NCBI RefSeq assembly: GCF_016401385.1
Contig: NZ_JAEACF010000001.1
Location: forward strand, 1,364,001 to 1,428,000
Origin: Fictibacillus halophilus
Lineage (GTDB): Bacteria > Bacillota > Bacilli > Bacillales > Fictibacillaceae
DNA: 64,000 nucleotides
Reading direction: 5' to 3'
The notes under the pieces are model-generated. The model ran no database searches. It saw only the letters and a list, made by a program, of their open reading frames with translations, and had not been told where the DNA came from. The position numbers and the translations under genes are program-made. Positions 38,137-46,878 of this stretch are shown here, one piece after another; the first letter of the stretch is position 1; every line of letters starts with the position of its first letter.

Positions 38137-39450
38137 ATGACTGATCAAAATTCAAAAAGACAGTACGGGTTTGAAACAATTTCATTACACGAAGGTCAAA
38201 AAGTAGATCCTACAACAGGAGCTCGCGCTGTTCCGATCTACCAGACCACTTCTTATCAGTTCAATTCAACAGAGCACGCAGCAAACTTATTTGCCCTAAA
38301 AGAGTTCGGTAACATATATACGCGTTTGATGAATCCAACGCAAGATGCATTTGAACAGACCATCGCGAAGCTTGAAGGCGGTGTTGGTGCACTTGCTCTT
38401 GCTTCCGGTCAGGCTGCCATTACAAATGCAATATTTAACATCGCTGGCTCTGGTGATGAAATCGTAGCGTCTACCTCTCTGTATGGTGGAACGTATAACC
38501 TGTTCTCTGTAACTCTCCCCAAGCTCGGCATCCATACACAATTCGCTGAGATTGATAATCTTCAATCGTTTAAAGATGCCATTACAGAAAAAACAAAAGC
38601 CGTTTACATCGAGACAATCGGCAATCCGAAAATCGATGTTGCAGATATTCAAGCGATCGCTGATATCGCACATGAAGCAGGAGTTCCGCTCATTGTCGAT
38701 AATACGTTGGCTACTCCTTACCTTTGTCGTCCGATCGAACATGGAGCTGATATCGTTGTGCATTCTGCAACGAAGTTTATTGGTGGACATGGTACATCAG
38801 TCGGTGGTGTAATCATCGATTCTGGAAAATTTGATTGGAGCAATGGGAAATTCCCAGGCTTGACCGAGCCTGATCCAAGCTACAAAGGAATTGTATACAC
38901 AGATGCGTTTGGTCCACTTGCATATATTTTAAAAGCACGTGTGCAGCTGCTTCGAGACTTAGGATCTTCTATTGCACCGTTCAACTCATTTTTATTTATT
39001 CAAGGGTTAGAAACACTTGCCCTTCGTATTGAACGACATGTGGAAAATACAGTTAAAGTAGCGAAGTTCCTAGAGAATCACCCTTCTGTTGATTGGGTGA
39101 ATTACGCAGGACTTCCAAGCAGCCCTTATTATGGGCTTGCTCAAAAATACTTGCCTAAAGGAGCAGGCGCTATTTTAACGTTTGGGGTAAAAGGTGGTAT
39201 TGAGGAAGGCAAGAAGTTAATCGAAAATGTAAGCATCTTCTCTCACCTTGCAAACGTTGGAGATTCAAAATCATTGATTATCCATCCAGCTAGCACTACT
39301 CATCAACAACTATCTGAAGAAGAACAAAGAAAATCAGGCGTGAGTCCAGAATTAATCCGCCTTTCAATCGGAATCGAAACAGTAGATGATTTAATCTACG
39401 ACTTAGATCACGCATTAAAAGCGATCTCACTTTCCCCAAGTGGATTGTAA
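38137..39450 (+). CDS. metY: O-acetylhomoserine sulfhydrylase (MetY-type Cys/Met PLP enzyme)
   Basis: 437 residues of the Cys/Met metabolism PLP family in the long O-acetylhomoserine sulfhydrylase class. The cofactor lysine is K213 in [19 protein letters not shown] near 118 and a PHPEVR-type end ([14 protein letters not shown] near 387) are seen. It condenses O-acetylhomoserine with sulfide to homocysteine, feeding MetH. S-box control agrees. ATG 38137 has GAGGAGAG 8 nt upstream. Confidence 0.93.
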   Translation: MTDQNSKRQYGFETISLHEGQKVDPTTGARAVPIYQTTSYQFNSTEHAANLFALKEFGNIYTRLMNPTQDAFEQTIAKLEGGVGALALASGQAAITNAIFNIAGSGDEIVASTSLYGGTYNLFSVTLPKLGIHTQFAEIDNLQSFKDAITEKTKAVYIETIGNPKIDVADIQAIADIAHEAGVPLIVDNTLATPYLCRPIEHGADIVVHSATKFIGGHGTSVGGVIIDSGKFDWSNGKFPGLTEPDPSYKGIVYTDAFGPLAYILKARVQLLRDLGSSIAPFNSFLFIQGLETLALRIERHVENTVKVAKFLENHPSVDWVNYAGLPSSPYYGLAQKYLPKGAGAILTFGVKGGIEEGKKLIENVSIFSHLANVGDSKSLIIHPASTTHQQLSEEEQRKSGVSPELIRLSIGIETVDDLIYDLDHALKAISLSPSGL

Positions 39451-39462
39451 AATACAACAGTT

Positions 39463-39498
39463 AAGCTGTTCAAAGAAAGCCTTTGAACAGCTTTTTTG
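39463..39498 (+). terminator. Terminator after metY
   Basis: AAGCTGTTCAAAG / CTTTGAACAGCTT perfect 13-bp stem with T-run. Confidence 0.92.
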
Positions 39499-39651
39499 TT
39501 GCCAAAACTTCTTTTGTAAAAGCAAATTTTTAACCATGATTGCGTTCTATAACTCAAATATGTTCATCCCCGATTTGACAGCTACGCCTGTAATAAATCA
39601 GTTTCCCCTTACAAATACTAATAGTAATAAATTTTAGAATGAGGGCTCCTT

Positions 39652-40437
39652 ATGTCTACCATTGTAAAAGTAATTATCACTATGTTCTTATGTCATATTC
39701 TTTTTTTCGGACCTAAAGTGTATGCAGGCGTTGTAAATCGTTTCGAAGTTGAGAAATATGGTGATGTGATCTGGGAAGTCCCTTCAAATAAGAAACAAGT
39801 AGCGATTACATTTGACGATGGACCAGATCCAGTGTACACCTCCCAAATTCTAGATATACTTAAAAAAGAAGGAGTTCACGCTACATTTTTTCTGATCGGT
39901 AAGCGGATTAAGAAGTACCCCGAGATTGTTAAAAGAGAACTAAGGGAAGGACATGAAATCGGAAACCATACGTATAATCATCCTAGTTTTCATACTATCT
40001 CAAGGCATAAAGTTGTGGTTGAAACAAGAAAGACCGAGCACCTTCTAGATCCTGCTCATCACTCAGATTATATAAAGTTATTTCGTCCTCCAGGCGGAAC
40101 GGTTACAGAGAACAGTTTAAAAATCTTAAAGAAAGAAGGATACAAGGTTATCCTTTGGTCTTGGCATCAAGATCCTCGTGATTGGACTAATCCAGGATCT
40201 GAAAGAATCGCAAGACATATATTAACAAATTTAAAAAACGGAGACATTATTCTATTACATGATTCTGGTGGTAATCGCAGTCAAACGGTTGCTGCATTAA
40301 AAATCATCCTTCCTAAGCTCAAACAAATGGGTTTTGAAATTGTTACGGTTGATGAATTATTAAAAATGCACCCACGATATAATGAGTTCCATGAATCTGA
40401 AATAAAAAAAGAAGAAGTACCTTTAACAATTGAATAA
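39652..40437 (+). CDS. Polysaccharide deacetylase (NodB homology domain)
   Basis: 261 residues with an N-terminal signal/anchor (about 4-24) and the five NodB motifs: TFDDGPDP (metal Asp), HEIGNHTYNHPSF (His ligands), RPPGG, WSWHQDPRDW and ILLHDSGG. It removes acetyl groups from N-acetylated sugars of peptidoglycan, chitin or exopolysaccharide outside the membrane, like PdaA/YlxY/YheN of bacilli. The exact substrate is unknown. Single gene before a strong terminator. Confidence 0.92.
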   Translation: MSTIVKVIITMFLCHILFFGPKVYAGVVNRFEVEKYGDVIWEVPSNKKQVAITFDDGPDPVYTSQILDILKKEGVHATFFLIGKRIKKYPEIVKRELREGHEIGNHTYNHPSFHTISRHKVVVETRKTEHLLDPAHHSDYIKLFRPPGGTVTENSLKILKKEGYKVILWSWHQDPRDWTNPGSERIARHILTNLKNGDIILLHDSGGNRSQTVAALKIILPKLKQMGFEIVTVDELLKMHPRYNEFHESEIKKEEVPLTIE

Positions 40438-40440
40438 AAT

Positions 40441-40486
40441 AAATAGAAAAGAACAATCTCTTCAACAAGATTGTTCTTTTCTATTT
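40441..40486. terminator. Terminator after polysaccharide deacetylase gene
   Basis: A 19-bp perfect stem: AAATAGAAAAGAACAATCT (40441-40459) with AGATTGTTCTTTTCTATTT (40468-40486), built-in A- and T-tracts. Confidence 0.9.
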
Positions 40487-40616
40487 ATTCAGATAAGCAG
40501 GGATAAATTTTAGTCTCTCATCATCAAATTCACTTCCAAATTTATACCTCCCCTATCTCTTACCTTATTCATTTCTAAACTAATCCATTATAGTTAATTG
40601 TTTTTCTACCTTTAAA

Positions 40617-40669
40617 TAAAAGCGCTTGCATTTTAAAATCACTGTACTATAATACTTGTATACAAGTAT
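40617..40669 (+). promoter_or_regulatory. gnt promoter with cre candidate and GntR operator
   Basis: A cre-like site TAAAAGCGCTTGCA (40617-40630, 12 of 14 to TGWAANCGNTNWCA) overlaps a -35 TTGCAT (40626-40631). After a 16-bp spacer comes TATAAT (40648-40653), then the perfect palindrome ATACTTGTATACAAGTAT (40652-40669), the gnt operator sequence known in B. subtilis. This predicts catabolite repression by CcpA and relief of GntR repression by gluconate. Confidence 0.88.
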
Positions 40670-40695
40670 ACTCGTTCTACAAAAAGGAGGTTTTT

Positions 40696-41430
40696 ATGTT
40701 GAACGATTCTAAGGATTTTCTTTATCCTGAAAAGTGGCTTTCCAAAGCTTCAACCGGAGAACGTGTCGCATGTGAACTAAGAATGAGGATTATCTCGGGA
40801 CTCATTGAAAGCGGTACCATGCTTTCTGAAAATAAATTAGCAACTGAATATAATGTAAGCCGCTCTCCTATACGAGAAGCACTTAAAGTTCTATCAAATG
40901 AAAACTTAATTCGTTTAGAACGCATGGGTGCAGTTGTGGTCGGCTTAACGGAAAAAGAAATAGAAGAAATTTATGATGTTCGACTTCTTATTGAGACGTT
41001 TGTTTTTGAACGACTTGTTAAAAACGACACAGATCACGTTGTTAGAGAACTAACAAAAATTTTAGAAATGATGCAGATTGCAATTAAGTACAAAGATGCT
41101 GACGAGTTCGCTCTTCAGGATGTCTTATTTCATGAAACAATTATTCGTTCTATCGATCATTCGTATATCACGATGATCTGGAACAACACAAAACCTGTCA
41201 TGGAAAGCTTCATCTTATTATCCATGCGTATGCATTTTAATGAAAAATACGATGACCTTTCTCGAATCATGAGAAACCATGAACTTTATATTGATGCAAT
41301 CTCATCAAAAAATAGAAAAATTATGATTCAATCACTTCATCAAAACTTTGATGATGTTCAAGGAAAAGTAGATGATTTATGGATGTCACAACAAATGCTA
41401 TCGAAAGCACGGGAGCAAGAAAAGGAGTAA
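40696..41430 (+). CDS. gntR: Gluconate operon repressor GntR
   Basis: 244 residues, nearly the length of B. subtilis GntR (243) and closely similar throughout (LYPEKWLSKASTGERVA, SRSPIREALKVLSNE). N-terminal winged helix about 25-95, C-terminal FCD ligand domain about 100-235. It represses gntRKP and is released by gluconate or gluconate-6-phosphate. The operator palindrome is 27 bp upstream of its start. First gene of the operon; gntK follows after 4 nt. Confidence 0.97.
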   Translation: MLNDSKDFLYPEKWLSKASTGERVACELRMRIISGLIESGTMLSENKLATEYNVSRSPIREALKVLSNENLIRLERMGAVVVGLTEKEIEEIYDVRLLIETFVFERLVKNDTDHVVRELTKILEMMQIAIKYKDADEFALQDVLFHETIIRSIDHSYITMIWNNTKPVMESFILLSMRMHFNEKYDDLSRIMRNHELYIDAISSKNRKIMIQSLHQNFDDVQGKVDDLWMSQQMLSKAREQEKE

Positions 41431-41434
41431 TTAA

Positions 41435-43012
41435 ATGAAGGATATCGACGGTACGCAACATAGAAGAAGCTATATGGTAGGAGTCGACATCGGAACTACA
41501 AGTACAAAAGCAGTATTGTTTAATGAAAACGGTGAAATTCTCTCACAGGAAAACATCGGGTACCCGCTTCACACACCTGATATTTCTACAGCGGTACAAG
41601 ATCCAGAAGAAATTTTCCGAACGGTTTTGCAAACCCTTACAAATGTTATCAAACGCTCTTCTATTCCATCCAGCGCTATCTCGTTCATATCTTTTAGCAG
41701 TGCCATGCATAGCGTGATTGCAATGGATGATTACGATCAACCATTAACACCTTGCATCACTTGGGCAGATAACCGCAGTGAAGCTTGGGCACGAAAAATA
41801 AAAGCACAACGTAATGGACATGAGATCTATAAACGAACTGGAACTCCTATCCATCCGATGAGTCCATTAAGCAAAATCGCTTGGATCGTAAATGATCAGC
41901 CTGAGATTGCAGCTAGAGCCAAAAAGTATATAGGGATTAAAGAGTTCATATTCCACCGCTTATTTAATGAATATGTTGTGGATCATTCTTTAGCATCAGC
42001 GATGGGAATGATGAATTTAAAAAATTTGGATTGGGATGATGAAGCTATACGTGTTGCAGGTATTAATCGTAATCAATTATCTACCCTAGTTCCTACAACA
42101 ACGATCTTTAATCACTGTCAAATGGATATAGCGAAACAGATAGGGATCGATTCGAATACACCATTTATTATTGGAGCAAGCGATGGCGTTTTATCAAACC
42201 TTGGTGTTGATGCGATTGGCAAAGGCGAAATTGCTGTAACCATTGGTACGAGCGGAGCTATTCGTACAATTATAGATAAGCCACAAACAGATGAGAAAGG
42301 CAGAATTTTTTGCTACGCACTAACAGAGAATCACTGGGTCATCGGTGGGCCAGTAAACAACGGCGGTGTTGTCCTGCGCTGGATTCGGGATGAATTTGCA
42401 GCATCAGAATTAGAAACAGCAAAGCGACTAGGAATAGACCCTTATGAAATTCTGACAAAGATAGCAGAACGTGTGAGACCTGGTGCTGATGGTTTGTTGT
42501 TTCACCCATATCTTGCCGGAGAACGAGCACCACTGTGGAATTCAGACGTGCGAGGATCCTTCTTCGGTCTAACGTTGTCTCATAAAAAAGAACACATGAT
42601 TAGAGCTGCACTTGAAGGTGTCATCTATAACTTATATACCGTGTATCTAGCATTGATTGAATGTATGGATGAACCTGTAAGCAGAATTCAAGCGACTGGA
42701 GGCTTCGCACGGTCTGAAATTTGGCGTCAGATGATGTCGGATATATTTGATACAGAAGTGGCTGTACCAGAAGTTTATGAGAGTTCCTGTTTAGGAGCTT
42801 GTATTCTCGGTTTGTATGCAACTGGAAAAATAGAATCATTTGAAGCAGCTTCTAAAATGATCGGGAGTACTTACACACACTCGCCTAATGAGGAAGCCGT
42901 AAAGGAATATAGAGAATTATTGCCTATTTTTATTAGTTTATCTAGAAAACTAGAAGAAGATTATTCACGTATTGCCGCTTACCAAAGAAGCTTAAGCAAT
43001 AGAAAAAACTAA
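41435..43012 (+). CDS. gntK: Gluconokinase
   Basis: 525 residues of the FGGY sugar-kinase family: GVDIGTTSTKAVLF near 15 (phosphate-binding), catalytic Asp in TWADNRSEAW near 109, IGASDGVLSNLG near 247 and the second FGGY-like motif ATGGFARSEIWRQM near 418. It phosphorylates gluconate to 6-phosphogluconate. AAGGAG precedes the ATG. Confidence 0.96.
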   Translation: MKDIDGTQHRRSYMVGVDIGTTSTKAVLFNENGEILSQENIGYPLHTPDISTAVQDPEEIFRTVLQTLTNVIKRSSIPSSAISFISFSSAMHSVIAMDDYDQPLTPCITWADNRSEAWARKIKAQRNGHEIYKRTGTPIHPMSPLSKIAWIVNDQPEIAARAKKYIGIKEFIFHRLFNEYVVDHSLASAMGMMNLKNLDWDDEAIRVAGINRNQLSTLVPTTTIFNHCQMDIAKQIGIDSNTPFIIGASDGVLSNLGVDAIGKGEIAVTIGTSGAIRTIIDKPQTDEKGRIFCYALTENHWVIGGPVNNGGVVLRWIRDEFAASELETAKRLGIDPYEILTKIAERVRPGADGLLFHPYLAGERAPLWNSDVRGSFFGLTLSHKKEHMIRAALEGVIYNLYTVYLALIECMDEPVSRIQATGGFARSEIWRQMMSDIFDTEVAVPEVYESSCLGACILGLYATGKIESFEAASKMIGSTYTHSPNEEAVKEYRELLPIFISLSRKLEEDYSRIAAYQRSLSNRKN

Positions 43013-43029
43013 CATCAGGGGGTTTTATC

Positions 43030-44376
43030 ATGCCATTATTCATTGTAGCTTGTGGAATTTTAGCATTACTGTTATTAATCATGTATTTCAAATTAAACAC
43101 ATTCATTTCTTTGATCATCGTTTCATTTGGTGTCGCATTAGTACTTGGAATGCCACTAGGAGAAATCGTTAAATCCATTGAAGCAGGTTTAGGCGGAACG
43201 CTCGGTCATTTGGCGTTAATTTTCGGTCTAGGTGCCATGCTAGGTAAACTAATCGCTGATGCTGGCGGTGCACAGCGAATTGCTATTACACTTATAGAAA
43301 AATTTGGTGAAAAGAAAATTCAATGGGCAATTGTTGTTGCTTCGTTCATCATTGGTATCGCTTTATTCTTTGAAGTAGGTCTTGTTTTATTAATTCCAAT
43401 CGTGTTTGCCATTTCAAAACAATTACGCGTTTCCATTCTTTATCTAGGAATTCCAATGGTAGCAGCTCTTTCAGTAACACACGGATTCTTACCTCCTCAC
43501 CCGGGTCCAACGGTAATTGCAGGAGAATTTGGAGCTAATATTGGTGAAGTACTGCTTTATGGTTTTATCATTGCGATTCCTACTGTTATTCTAGCTGGAC
43601 CCGTATTCACGAAGATTGCTAAAAAGATTGTTCCTGACTCATTCAACAAAACAGGAAATATTGCTTCGTTAGGTGAACAAAAAGTATTTAAATTAGAAGA
43701 TACTCCTTCATTTGGTATCTCAGTATTTACAGCCATGCTTCCTGTTATCTTAATGTCTATCGCTACTGTGATCACACTTGTTCAAAACACGATGGGTATT
43801 GCAGACTCAAAGACATTTGAAGTCATCCGCTTTGTTGGTGACGCTTCAACTTCCATGTTGATCTCTTTACTTGTAGCCGTTTATACGATGGGATTAGCTA
43901 GAAACATACCGATTAAAACAGTTATGGATTCATGTACGACAGCTATCACACATATCGGAATGATGCTTTTAATCATCGGTGGAGGCGGAGCCTTCAAACA
44001 AGTATTGATCAACGGTGGCGTTGGTGATTATGTAGCTGAATTGTTTAAAGATACAACATTCTCTCCAATCTTACTAGCATGGATTATCGCAGCCATCCTT
44101 CGAATCTCGTTAGGATCTGCAACGGTTGCTGCATTAACAACAGCGGGTCTAGTCATTCCGTTATTAGGTCAAACAGATGTTAACCTTGCATTAGTCGTCC
44201 TTGCAACAGGAGCGGGTAGTTTAATAGCATCACACGTAAATGATGCAGGTTTCTGGATGTTCAAAGAATATTTTGGCTTGAGTATGAAAGAAACGTTTGC
44301 AACATGGACTTTATTAGAAACCATTATCTCTGTTGCCGGATTAGGTTTTATTCTACTGTTAAGTCTATTTGTATAA
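43030..44376 (+). CDS. gntP: Gluconate permease
   Basis: 448 residues with about 12-14 membrane helices of the GntP family; HGFLPPHPGPT near 155 and GSATVAALTTAG near 359 are family signatures. A proton-coupled gluconate importer and last gene of gntRKP. The gntZ (6-phosphogluconate dehydrogenase) that follows gntP in B. subtilis is absent; a terminator comes directly after. Confidence 0.96.
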   Translation: MPLFIVACGILALLLLIMYFKLNTFISLIIVSFGVALVLGMPLGEIVKSIEAGLGGTLGHLALIFGLGAMLGKLIADAGGAQRIAITLIEKFGEKKIQWAIVVASFIIGIALFFEVGLVLLIPIVFAISKQLRVSILYLGIPMVAALSVTHGFLPPHPGPTVIAGEFGANIGEVLLYGFIIAIPTVILAGPVFTKIAKKIVPDSFNKTGNIASLGEQKVFKLEDTPSFGISVFTAMLPVILMSIATVITLVQNTMGIADSKTFEVIRFVGDASTSMLISLLVAVYTMGLARNIPIKTVMDSCTTAITHIGMMLLIIGGGGAFKQVLINGGVGDYVAELFKDTTFSPILLAWIIAAILRISLGSATVAALTTAGLVIPLLGQTDVNLALVVLATGAGSLIASHVNDAGFWMFKEYFGLSMKETFATWTLLETIISVAGLGFILLLSLFV

Positions 44377-44381
44377 AAGGC

Positions 44382-44417
44382 AAAAAACCCTATCGACGCA
44401 GTTTCGATAGGGTTTTT
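44382..44417. terminator. Terminator after gntP
   Basis: AAAAACCCTATCG / CGATAGGGTTTTT perfect 13-bp stem with tails on both sides; probably shared with the converging peptidase pseudogene. Confidence 0.92.
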
Positions 44418-44443
44418 GTATTTCATATATACGTTTATTAACG

Positions 44444-45505
44444 TTAGACTATCTGTATATTGAATTCTTCTAAAAGATCTTTAAAGGCTGGTCGTTCATT
44501 ACCATCCCTTCCTTTAACATGCGAAGCTGTTACAAGCGAGTTTAAGACGGCTTCTTCTACAGCTTCTCCAACAGCACGAAATGCTAGATCCATATCTTCT
44601 TCATGTATCGTTGGGATGCTAGTCATATGATTTGGTTTAATATGAGGGATCTTTGTAGCTGTTGAAAAGCCAATCACCACTTCCCCGCTTCCGTGTGTAA
44701 TAATTGAACCCGTTCTCGACAAACCTACTACAGATCTCTTAATTATTCGGTTCATCTGTCTTTCTGAAACAGGAAGATCTGTTGCAACAATAATCATGAC
44801 AGATCCTTTGTCCTTTTCCTCCCACGATTTTAATAAAGCTTTCTTTAATTCTTGTCCAATAGCTCTACCGTTTATCTAAAGGTCGCTGAGTATGCCGAAG
44901 TTTGATAAAACAAGTACTCCTATCGTATACGCTTTCTGGTCAATGGAAAAACACCTTGAAGACGTTCCAATTCCACCTTTTAAGGAATAACAAAGCATTC
45001 CCGTTCCAGCTCCAACACTGCCTTCTTTAACTTTCTTTCCGGCATTTTCTAAAGCTTCAATTACATGATGTTTCTCTATAAATTGTGCTCTTACATCATT
45101 CAAAAACATATCATTGCATTCACCAACGATTGGATTTACCGTTCCTGTTGTTCTGCCAATCTCAGGGTTCTTGTCTAACATATATTGAATTAAAGCATCT
45201 GCGGCTGAACCGATACTTAACGTATTCGTTAGTATAATAGGAGTTTCTAACACTCCAAGTTCTTTCATCTGAATCGTTCCCAACGTTTTTCCGAACCCAT
45301 TGATCACATGACTCGAAGCAATAAGTTTCTCCATAAATGTATTGCCCTCATGAGGAATGATGGCAGTAACTCCAGTTTGTTTATCTCCATCACTTAGCGT
45401 CACATGTCCTACTGAAACACCCTCTACATCTGTAATCGAGTTATTTGCTCCTGTCTTAAGCTTCCCGATTGTCACACCAAAATCTCGAATCCTCTTCTGC
45501 TGCAT
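44444..45505 (-). pseudogene. P1-family (DmpA/S58-type) aminopeptidase interrupted by an in-frame amber codon
   Basis: The 354-codon frame is open from ATG 45505 to the stop at 44444 except for one TAG at 44878-44876. Both parts are in the same frame and together have the P1 peptidase layout: GVTIGKLKTGANNSITDVEGVSVGH-type start, GSVGAGTGM near 160, and IIVATDLPVSERQM later. DmpA-type enzymes self-cleave at a Gly-Ser bond to expose the nucleophilic Ser; here that pair is GGA-TCT at 44806-44801, which lies after the TAG. The only ATG in the second half (44797) starts two codons after this Ser, so separate translation would not give an active beta chain. Likely a recent loss, a sequencing error, or amber readthrough. 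Confidence 0.88.
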
Positions 45506-45527
45506 GTAAGTTGCACCCCTCTATGTA

Positions 45528-45896
45528 TTAGCTGAAATCTCGTTTCAGGAGATAGTCTTCATAAGCTGAAATCTTTTTACGCAAGATTTCATCAATTTCC
45601 ATTAATACTTGAATCTGATTCTGAACATGATCTTGATGATTTTTTAATAAGCTCAGCCTCTTTAAAGTGGTTTTCTCACCTTGTAAGAATAATGAAGCAT
45701 ACTCCTGAATTTGAACAAGCGGCATTTTCGTTTCTTTAAGTTTTATAACAAAACGCAGCCATTGAATATGAGACTCTGAATAACGACGATCACCCTGATC
45801 TGTTCGTTCTGGTGTAATGATCTTTTCTTTTTCATAAAATCGAAGTGTATGTGTAGTAATGTTAAGGAGTTTAGCAACTTCTCCAATGGTATACAT
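45528..45896 (-). CDS. MerR family transcriptional regulator
   Basis: 122 residues: winged helix-turn-helix 1-70 (YTIGEVAKLLNITTHTLRFYEKE), then a coiled-coil dimer helix and a short C terminus without the metal-binding cysteines of metal-sensing MerR proteins. Divergent from a short-chain dehydrogenase gene across 110 bp that holds a MerR-type promoter with 19-bp spacer. It probably senses a small organic molecule or stress signal and activates the dehydrogenase gene and itself. Confidence 0.92.
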   Translation of the reverse strand: MYTIGEVAKLLNITTHTLRFYEKEKIITPERTDQGDRRYSESHIQWLRFVIKLKETKMPLVQIQEYASLFLQGEKTTLKRLSLLKNHQDHVQNQIQVLMEIDEILRKKISAYEDYLLKRDFS

Positions 45897-45926
45897 GTTT
45901 TATCACCTCAACTGGTATCTAGTTCC

Positions 45927-45957
45927 TTGACTTAGAGTTTACTCTAATCAGTATAAT
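45927..45957 (+). promoter_or_regulatory. MerR-type promoter and operator
   Basis: TTGACT (45927-45932) and TATAAT (45952-45957) are separated by 19 bp, longer than the normal 17 and typical of MerR-activated promoters. The spacer holds the perfect inverted repeat TTAGAGT-TT-ACTCTAA (45932-45947). It drives the short-chain dehydrogenase gene at 46007. Confidence 0.85.
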
Positions 45958-46006
45958 AAAACACAAGAACAATTACCAAATGAATAAATTTAAGGAGTGA
46001 AATTTA

Positions 46007-46768
46007 ATGAAATACACGGTTATTACAGGAGCAAGCTCTGGAATTGGATACGAAACTGCCCTTGCATTCGCAGCAAGAGGCAAAAATTTAATTATTGCAG
46101 CTCGGCGAACAGAGGAATTAGAGCAACTGAAATCAAACGTTCTATCTATGTATCCAGAACTGGATGTTGTTGTTCGTACAGTTGATCTATCCGTTACATC
46201 CAATGCGCATGATTTTTACCAAAGTCTAAAGAATTATGAGATTGAAACTTGGATCAACAATGCAGGGTTTGGAAACTTTGCTTCAGTCGGTGAGCAAAAT
46301 TTAGATAAAATTGAAACAATGCTTCATTTAAATATAGAAGCATTAACCGTTCTTTCTTCTCTTTATGTAAAAGATTACGCTGACGTGGAAGGAACTCAAA
46401 TTATCAACATTTCTTCTGGCGGTGGCTACACAATTGTTGCGGATGCTGTAACGTATTGCGCATCCAAATTTTATGTAAGTGCCTTTACAGAAGGACTTGC
46501 ACAAGAATTAAAGAGTAAAGGACAAGCCATGCAAGCAAAAGTGTTGGCTCCAGCTGCGACCGAGACAGAATTTGCGAAGCGTTCCATGGATCTTGAAGAA
46601 TTTCAGTATGAGGGTACAGTTCCTAAATTCCATACAAGTAAAGAGATGGCTGAGTTTTTACTCCAATTATATGATAGTGAAAAAGTTGTGGGTATCGTTG
46701 ATGGTGAGACCTATGAATACCATTTAAAAGACCCGATTTATCCTTATGTAGAAAGAAGTAGAAAATAA
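46007..46768 (+). CDS. Short-chain dehydrogenase/reductase
   Basis: 253 residues: cofactor motif TGASSGIGYETA (about 6-17), NNAGFG near 85, catalytic Y150 and K154 in YCASKF. The arginine pair AARRTEE after strand 2 suggests NADP. Substrate unknown; MerR control suggests an inducible detoxification or stress role. ATG preceded by AAGGAG. Confidence 0.93.
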   Translation: MKYTVITGASSGIGYETALAFAARGKNLIIAARRTEELEQLKSNVLSMYPELDVVVRTVDLSVTSNAHDFYQSLKNYEIETWINNAGFGNFASVGEQNLDKIETMLHLNIEALTVLSSLYVKDYADVEGTQIINISSGGGYTIVADAVTYCASKFYVSAFTEGLAQELKSKGQAMQAKVLAPAATETEFAKRSMDLEEFQYEGTVPKFHTSKEMAEFLLQLYDSEKVVGIVDGETYEYHLKDPIYPYVERSRK

Positions 46769-46792
46769 GATTATTACTCAATTATTATATAG

Positions 46793-46834
46793 CCAAAACA
46801 AACAGTCCCCTTGTATGAATGTGGGACTGTTTGG
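46793..46834. terminator. Hairpin between convergent genes
   Basis: CCAAAACAAACAGTCCC / GGGACTGTTTGG stem with modest T-tract; shared by the dehydrogenase and the LVIVD gene. Confidence 0.6.
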
Positions 46835-46878
46835 TCGTTTGTAAAATTATAATACTTGTGAACGTTGATTTCTTAAGA

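Noticed and set aside
38296-38790. 164-codon minus-strand frame inside metY
   Set aside because: It is opposite a well-conserved PLP enzyme gene and lacks a start signal and protein-like composition.
40441-40486. Long inverted repeat considered as a mobile-element end
   Set aside because: It is a single 19-bp perfect stem with A/T tails directly after a stop codon, no transposase nearby; a terminator explains it.
44444-45505. Frameshift as the cause of the split P1 peptidase
   Set aside because: The two open parts are in the same frame (78 nt, 26 codons, between them), so a nonsense codon, not an indel, explains the break.
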